Shown one piece after another: positions 7,853 through 11,333 of a stretch of 11,333 bases of DNA. Position 1 is the first letter of the stretch. The number at the start of each line of letters is the position of its first letter. Origin of the DNA: GCA-003244245 sp039924425 (GTDB taxonomy: Bacteria > Actinomycetota > Actinomycetes > Mycobacteriales > Pseudonocardiaceae); NCBI GenBank assembly GCA_039924425.1, contig JBDTAX010000121.1, positions 1 to 11,333 of the forward strand, written 5' to 3'. Under the pieces are notes generated by a model. That model did not search any database, was not told the DNA's origin, and saw nothing but the letters and a program-made list of their open reading frames with translations. The translations under genes and the position numbers were made by a program.

Positions 7853-7887
7853 GACCGCTCCCGCCGCGCCAGGAACTCGCTGACCAT
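7849..7887 (-). other. Twelve-codon ORF overlapping the GH65 start (possible leader or gene remnant)
   Basis: ATG at 7887 opens a 12-codon frame (MVSEFLARRERS) whose TGA overlaps the GH65 ATG as ATGA. Such overlaps usually mark the 3' end of an upstream operon gene. Extending the frame upstream shows no recognisable domain. It may be the last codons of a lost upstream partner, a leader peptide, or chance. Its upstream TAGGCGC is a poor ribosome site. Confidence 0.2.
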
Positions 7888-7955
7888 GCGCCTACCACCA
7901 TCCGTTGTGGGTTTCGCCCCGCTCACGATGAGGGAGGCAATCCTACCGGGCGGGA

Positions 7956-8153
7956 TCACCTGGCAACGATCAGGTGGAGGCGGCAGCCGACCGCCAGGGC
8001 ACCCCAGTGGATCATTGCGCCCGAGCGCACCTGTCGCGGTGTCAGCGCCCCGGTAGCGATCGAGGTCGCCATGACGTTCACGGTGTCGTGGAAGCCGTTG
8101 GTGAAGTCGAAGACCAACGCTGTAATGATCACGACCAGGACGATGGCGCTCAT
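7956..8153 (-). pseudogene. 5' stub of a PiT-family inorganic phosphate transporter
   Basis: From ATG at 8153 the frame encodes MSAIVLVVIITALVFDFTNG followed by F-H-D-T-V-N-V-M-A-T-S-I-A-T-G-A-L. This is the first transmembrane helix and the signature G-F-H-D-x-x-N of PiT (SLC20) phosphate permeases. After about 42 residues the similarity stops abruptly and the frame ends at residue 65. Family proteins are usually 330-500 residues with about ten helices, and the other two frames downstream show none of the missing part. AAGGG seven bases before the ATG is a good ribosome site, so the 5' end is intact and the rest was deleted, with the breakpoint near 8030. The deletion lies just upstream of the GH65 gene. 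A 65-residue membrane peptide could still be made, but it cannot transport phosphate. Confidence 0.8.
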
Positions 8154-8457
8154 GTGCAGCCCTTCGTCGTCGAGGGCCCGGCTTCTGGAGCGTGTCAGAC
8201 TGAGCGAAACGGCACATGAACACCACATGTCGAATCAGGGCGCCCAGCTCGCCACGGTGCGTGTCGTAATCGATCGTGATCTCACACTCTGGAGCTGACT
8301 TCGAGCTTCCCGCCCGCCATCACATTGTTCCCCGAGCGGAAGTGAGCGGATGTTAAAGCGCGACGGCGGCAATTTGTAACAGCACCGCAAAGTGGGGTTC
8401 TTAGCGTCAGCGGCGACAGAGCGGCTTGCCCGCTACCCCCTGCCCGCAGGAGCGACG
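8154..8457. other. Divergent intergenic region between PiT stub and nitrate transporter
   Basis: About 304 bases without a convincing gene; it separates a minus-strand gene stub from a plus-strand gene, so both promoters should lie here. On the minus strand GTTCATG-TGCC-GTTTCGC (8221-8204) shows two 7-mers eleven bases apart, loosely like actinobacterial PHO boxes, which would fit a phosphate transporter. On the plus strand GTAAC-AGCACC-GCAAA (8376-8391) loosely resembles a GlnR half-site pair, which would fit a nitrate transporter. GAGCGGA occurs twice (8334-8340 and 8344-8350). None of these is strong, and I find no clear -10/-35 pair. Confidence 0.3.
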
Positions 8458-9999
8458 ATGCCCCCCGCCGCGTCACCTTCCACCCCGTCCACGGCCCCAC
8501 AGGTTGCCGCACCCCCCGGATTGTTCCGGCGGTTGGGCACGCTGGCGTCCCTGAATGGGCGATACCGCATCCTGCACTTGACGACACTGGCGTTCTTCTT
8601 GAGCTTCCTCGTCTGGTTCGACATGGCGCCCTTCGCGAAACAGATCGGCACCGAGCTACACCTGTCGAAGTCGCAGCTGGTCACCCTGTCGTTGTGCAAT
8701 CTGGCGCTGACCGTTCCGGCCAGGATCGGGGTCGGAATGCTGCTGGATCGCTTCGGTCCGCGCCGGGTCTTCGCCGGTATCCTGATCTTCGCGGTGGTTC
8801 CCAACACCATTTTCGCCACCGCGTCGAGCTACCCCGTCCTCGTGTTCAGCCGGCTTGTTCTCGGCGTGGTCGGCGCCGGGTTCGTGGTCGGCATCCGCAT
8901 GGTGGCTGAGTGGTTCCACCGCGAGGAGATCGGCATGGCCGAGGGTTTCTACGGCGGCTGGGGCAACTTCGGCTCGGCCGCGGCCGCCCTGGCCCTGCCA
9001 ACCATCTCATTGGTGGCCGGGCATGTCGGTGGCTGGCGCTGGGGTATCGGTGTCGCCGGCGCGCTCGCCGCGATCTACGGCGTGGTGTACCTGTTCGCCG
9101 TCCAGGACACGCCCGAAGGCTCGGAGTTCCAGCGACCGCGCAAGCAGGGGGCGTTGGAGGTCACCAGCCGGGGCGCGGTCTTCGGGCTGCTGGCGCTGCA
9201 GCTGCCGCCGGTCGCCGTCCTCGGTGTGGTCGCCTACCGGATCTGGAGTGCCGGGGTCATCTCGGCGGGCGGGTTCGCGGCGGTCGTGGTGTTGCTCACG
9301 GTCCTCTACGCGGTGCAGGCGACGCGCACCCTGTCGGTGAACCGCCTCGCGCTCGCCCAGGTACCTCAGACCGCCGAGGAATACCCGTTCCGCCTGGTGG
9401 TACTGCTGTCGCTGGCGTACTTCGTGACGTTCGGCACCGAGCTCACGGTGGTTTCCCTGCTGCCCACCTACTTCGCCAACACCTTCGACCTCGGCATCGC
9501 AGCCGCCGGCGCCGCAGGCAGTGCCTTCGCGTTCACCAACCTGGTGGTCCGGCCCGGCGGAGGTCTGCTTTCCGACATCTTGCCCCAGCGGCGCATCGCC
9601 CTGCGGATCCTGCTCGCCGGCGCCGTGGTCGTGTTCGTCGTGATCTCAAGCATGAACAGTGGCTGGCCCCTGTGGCTGGGCATCGCCCTGGTCGCGCTGG
9701 CGTCGGTGTTCATCCAGGGCGGCAACGGTGCCGTGTACGCCATCGTCCCGCTGGTCACCCGCCGCAGCGGCGGCCAGGTCGCCGGGATGGCGGGCGCGTA
9801 CGGCAACATGGGCGGGATCGTGTTCACCTCCATCCTCGCCTTCAACGGCGGCGACGTGCGGGTCCTGTTCCTCACCATCGCGGGATGCGCGGCCGTGATG
9901 GCTCTGCTGACGTGGTTGATGCCCGAGCCGCAAGGCGTGACTGGCGCCACCAACACCGCGCCGAGGATGGCCAGCGCCGTCCCAGCGCCGACCGGGTGA
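8458..9999 (+). CDS. narK: Nitrate/nitrite transporter, NNP (NarK/NasA) branch of the MFS
   Basis: The 513-residue membrane protein carries both nitrate signatures of the NNP family: G166-G-W-G-N-F-G172 around TM5 and G446-A-Y-G-N-M-G-G453 around TM11. Arg89 in P-A-R-I-G-V-G (TM2) and the Arg of V-V-R365-P-G-G-G correspond to the two substrate-binding arginines of NarK proteins. L-L-D-R-F-G-P-R-R is the MFS loop 2-3 motif. Between the two six-helix halves an extra hydrophobic stretch (about residues 239-291) could form two further helices. I prefer the ATG at 8458, preceded by AGGAG six bases upstream, over the longer GTG frame from 8392. Its role is import of nitrate or export of nitrite at the cytoplasmic membrane; which one cannot be told, because no nitrate or nitrite reductase gene is in the window. 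Its stop lies 14 bases from the convergent remnant gene. Confidence 0.93.
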   Translation: MPPAASPSTPSTAPQVAAPPGLFRRLGTLASLNGRYRILHLTTLAFFLSFLVWFDMAPFAKQIGTELHLSKSQLVTLSLCNLALTVPARIGVGMLLDRFGPRRVFAGILIFAVVPNTIFATASSYPVLVFSRLVLGVVGAGFVVGIRMVAEWFHREEIGMAEGFYGGWGNFGSAAAALALPTISLVAGHVGGWRWGIGVAGALAAIYGVVYLFAVQDTPEGSEFQRPRKQGALEVTSRGAVFGLLALQLPPVAVLGVVAYRIWSAGVISAGGFAAVVVLLTVLYAVQATRTLSVNRLALAQVPQTAEEYPFRLVVLLSLAYFVTFGTELTVVSLLPTYFANTFDLGIAAAGAAGSAFAFTNLVVRPGGGLLSDILPQRRIALRILLAGAVVVFVVISSMNSGWPLWLGIALVALASVFIQGGNGAVYAIVPLVTRRSGGQVAGMAGAYGNMGGIVFTSILAFNGGDVRVLFLTIAGCAAVMALLTWLMPEPQGVTGATNTAPRMASAVPAPTG

Positions 10000-10013
10000 C
10001 CACTTCCTCCGCC

Positions 10014-10281
10014 CTACCACAGACGACGGCGTGCCGCCAAGACGGGAATCGCGGCAATCTTCTCAGCGCTGAGGTCTGCCCACACCAGGCCGGGCGACCG
10101 TCGTGACGCACCGCACATGATCACGTCGCCCGGCGTGACAATCATGTCCACGCTGAAGTCGTGTCCAGTCTCGGGCAGGTCGTTGTCAATGACCCGCAGA
10201 GAGTGCGGCCACGCTGCCGCAGATAATCAGGTCAACGGGTTGCATCTCTTCCACACCTACCTTGCGCGCTACCCGAGCTGC
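10014..10281 (-). pseudogene. Remnant of a 5-formyltetrahydrofolate cyclo-ligase family gene
   Basis: Two minus-strand segments in different frames match one family (recalled actinobacterial members, about 240 residues). From about 10281 to 10207 the frame reads A-A-R-V-A-R-K-V-G-V-E-E-M-Q-P-V-D-L-I-I then C-G-S-V-A, the core strand before the glycine-rich substrate loop. From 10205 to the TAG at 10016-10014 the +1 frame reads H-S-L-R-V-I-D-N-D-L-P-E-T-G-H-D-F-S-V-D, then M-I-V-T-P-G-D-V-I and, at the end, A-A-I-P-V-L-A-A-R-R-R-L-W. The loop between them (N-x-x-G-x-R-x-G-K-G-x-G-Y in relatives, roughly 40-50 residues) is gone and the frame shifted. The first half of the gene is also missing, cut where the Nudix fragment starts. 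It cannot make an active enzyme. Similarity is from memory, but the long C-terminal run makes chance unlikely. Confidence 0.78.
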
Positions 10282-10644
10282 AAGGAAGAAACTGGCCTTG
10301 AGATCACGGGAATCCACGAGTACATCGGCAGCTTCGACTACACTTCGGCGAGCGGCAAGAAGAGTCGTCAGTTCACCTTCGCGGTGAGCGTCGCCCAGCC
10401 TGAACCCGTTGAACTCCACGAGCACGACGCCTACCTGTGGCGCTCGTTGGAGGACGAGCTACCGGTGACGGATGCTGTGAAAGAAGTCTTCCGAAAGTAC
10501 CGCCAGCTCCGAGCGGCGAACCGCTCAGCCAGAGTTGGTGGCGGGGACAGCGATCGCCGTGATAACCAGGTCGGCGCCGCGCAGCCAGCGGCCGTCCAGT
10601 CGGGTCAGCGGGTCGCCGGTGGTGGTCTGTCCGGACACCAGTAG
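10282..10644 (+). pseudogene. 3' half of a Nudix hydrolase gene (N-terminal part lost)
   Basis: In the plus frame, K-E-E-T-G-L-E-I-T starts inside a Nudix box (relatives have R-E-x-x-E-E-T-G-L). It continues as H-E-Y-I-G-S-F-D-Y-T-S-A-S-G-K-K-S-R-Q-F, and later E-H-D-A-Y-L-W and P-V-T-D-A-V-K-E-V, the C-terminal half of actinobacterial Nudix proteins of about 140 residues. The first ~50 residues, including the G-G of the Nudix box and its R-E pair, are missing; upstream codons in frame only read the antisense of the cyclo-ligase remnant. Without the complete box, metal binding and hydrolysis are not expected. Recognisable similarity ends at about 10512. The open frame then runs to 10644 through the antisense of pptT, so the original stop was probably lost. 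An ATG at 10117 opens the frame but lies in foreign sequence. Confidence 0.75.
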
Positions 10645-11208
10645 ACGGGCGGTGAAGCAGCCCGCCGCGGGATCGGTTGTGCCGGGAGTGATGGTGACGG
10701 CGGCGTGCTCGAATCCTAGCCAGCGGTGGGTGAGTGGGAACCACGCTTTGTACACCGCCTCCTTGGCGCAGAACAGGATGCGGTCCCAGCATGTCGCGTT
10801 GTCCGCGGCGGCCAGTTCGGACAGGCGCTCCCGTTCCTCGTCCCGCGCGATGACGCCCAGGACGCCCGCTGGTAACGGAAGGTGTGGTTCGGCATCGATT
10901 CCGAGGGTGCGCAGGTCACGGCTGTGTGCCACGGCCGCGGCCCGGTAACCAGCGCAGTGGGTCATGCTGCCCACGACCCCTGGTGGCCATTGCGGTGCCC
11001 CGCGCTCGCCGGGCAGTATCGATACCGGTGGCAGGCCGAGCTGGCCCAGGGCCTGGCGGGCGCAGTGCCGGACGGTGCGGAACTCGCGGCGCCGCTTGTC
11101 CACCGCGCGGCTGAGCACTTCCGCCTCCCCCGGGAAAAGCACCGCCTCATCCGGGTCGTCAAACGCCTCAACCCCCACCACCCCACCCGGCAGGATCTTC
11201 TCAATCAC
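10525..11208 (-). CDS. pptT: 4'-phosphopantetheinyl transferase, PptT/EntD type
   Basis: The protein (227 residues from GTG at 11208) transfers the phosphopantetheine arm of CoA to a serine of carrier proteins. Family motifs appear in order: F-R-T-V-R-H-C-A-R; G-A-P-Q-W-P-P-G-V-V-G-S-M-T-H-C-A-G-Y; G103-I-D105-A-E107-P-H; and W-D-R-I-L-F-C-A-K149-E150-A-V-Y-K-A-W. Asp105, Glu107 and Glu150 are the expected Mg2+ ligands. The sequence follows mycobacterial PptT closely (recalled) and has the same length, so it should serve PKS, NRPS and fatty-acid synthase carrier domains. An upstream extension to TTG 11226 is open, but VIEKILP at 11208 matches relatives' starts. The upstream GGTGGA is distant, so the start is uncertain. 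The last ~40 codons lie antisense to the run-on frame of the Nudix remnant. No carrier-protein gene is in the window. Confidence 0.93.
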   Translation of the reverse strand: MIEKILPGGVVGVEAFDDPDEAVLFPGEAEVLSRAVDKRRREFRTVRHCARQALGQLGLPPVSILPGERGAPQWPPGVVGSMTHCAGYRAAAVAHSRDLRTLGIDAEPHLPLPAGVLGVIARDEERERLSELAAADNATCWDRILFCAKEAVYKAWFPLTHRWLGFEHAAVTITPGTTDPAAGCFTARLLVSGQTTTGDPLTRLDGRWLRGADLVITAIAVPATNSG

Positions 11209-11223
11209 TCTCGCGCCATCCAC

Positions 11224-11268
11224 CAAGCCAGTCAGCGGGCGCGGGGGGCGCGCTCGTTTACTGGCTTG
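11224..11268. terminator. Inverted repeat at the GH172-pptT junction, possible terminator or attenuator
   Basis: CAAGCCAGT (11224-11232) pairs perfectly with ACTGGCTTG (11260-11268). Inside, AGCG (11234-11237) can pair with CGCT (11251-11254), giving a bulged hairpin. It covers the last codons and TGA of the upstream gene and ends 16 bases before the chosen pptT start. There is no T-run. It could end the upstream transcript or fold in the pptT leader; this is not distinguishable by reading. Confidence 0.45.
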
Positions 11269-11333
11269 AGCGGGAAGGGCAAGTGCGGCTCGGCTTGGTA
11301 CCAGTAGGCCACTGACGAGTAGTCGTCGCTGCG
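11232..11333 (-). CDS. C-terminus of a DUF2961 / GH172-family protein (partial, 5' end outside window)
   Basis: The last 33 codons before TGA (11234-11232) are open to the right edge. They contain D-Y-S-S-V-A-Y-W-Y-Q-A-E-P-H-L-P-F-P, the hallmark C-terminal strand of DUF2961 proteins, now glycoside hydrolase family 172, followed by a short basic tail. Members act on fructose disaccharides or D-arabinan-type fructo-/arabinofuranosides; substrate cannot be inferred from this fragment. It lies 23 bases before the chosen pptT start on the same strand, with a hairpin across its stop, so co-transcription with pptT is possible but not assured. Confidence 0.75.
   Translation of the reverse strand, partial: RSDDYSSVAYWYQAEPHLPFPLKPVNERAPRAR

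Noticed and set aside
6050..8056. 668-codon open frame on the plus strand
   Set aside because: It is antisense to the GH65 gene, has low-complexity Arg/Gly/Pro/Val-rich composition and no domain. GC-rich codon bias leaves the opposite frame open.
7849..8226. 125-codon minus-strand frame over the PiT stub
   Set aside because: It reads the PiT stub out of frame and shows no motif; only its last 12 codons are noted for the ATGA overlap.
8334..8350. GAGCGGA direct repeat with 10-base period
   Set aside because: Two 7-mers in GC-rich DNA are weak evidence, and I could not tie them to a known regulator.
8392..8457. GTG at 8392 as narK start
   Set aside because: The 22 extra residues have no family similarity, and the ATG at 8458 has a well-placed AGGAG.
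10117..10281. ATG at 10117 as the start of an intact Nudix protein
   Set aside because: The first 55 codons are the antisense of the cyclo-ligase remnant and lack the Nudix beta-strands and G-G/R-E part of the box.
1..11333. CRISPR arrays, tRNA/rRNA genes, insertion sequences, phage or toxin-antitoxin genes
   Set aside because: I saw no regularly spaced repeats, tRNA-like cloverleaf, transposase motifs or terminal repeats with target duplications. The gene fragments look like deletion scars and not transposon insertions.

Overview
The window reads as a high-GC actinobacterial chromosome, most likely a mycolata/Pseudonocardiaceae-type genus. Support comes from the GC-rich third positions, frequent GTG starts, a leaderless-looking promoter, and several genes whose protein sequence and order match mycobacterial loci from memory: guaB1 followed by two CNNM/CBS proteins (Rv1843c-Rv1842c-Rv1841c), an Rv3401-type GH65 protein and a PptT-type phosphopantetheinyl transferase. 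No database search was possible, so family names rest on motifs and recalled family sequences.

Layout. Positions 1-7852 form a run of minus-strand genes. Reading in the direction of transcription, these are a GH65 glycoside hydrolase/phosphorylase (7852-5489), a perfect 27-bp inverted repeat (5443-5505), guaB1 (5416-3977), a CNNM protein with CBS pair and CorC_HlyC domain (3987-2665), a shorter CNNM protein (2668-1613), an XRE-type helix-turn-helix regulator (about 1522-302), and a flavoprotein of the PPC-decarboxylase fold that leaves the window at base 1. guaB1 and the two CNNM genes overlap end to end and form one operon. The regulator and flavoprotein also overlap by four bases and form a second unit. 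The first unit joins purine salvage (GMP to IMP) with CBS-controlled, probably Mg2+-linked membrane proteins.

Positions 7853-8457 are mostly non-coding but hold the 5' stub of a PiT phosphate transporter that still has its Shine-Dalgarno sequence. A nitrate/nitrite (NNP-type MFS) transporter follows on the plus strand (8458-9999).

Positions 10000-10525 are a gene graveyard. A minus-strand remnant of a 5-formyltetrahydrofolate cyclo-ligase family gene, with an internal deletion and frameshift, abuts at about 10281 the plus-strand 3' half of a Nudix hydrolase gene. The right end carries pptT (11208-10525, minus) and, upstream of it, the last 33 codons of a DUF2961/GH172 protein.

I saw no obvious new defence, mobile or biosynthetic system. 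The unusual content is the cluster of decayed genes around the NarK gene, the long nested inverted repeat, the leaderless guaB1 signal, and the coupled regulator-flavoprotein pair.
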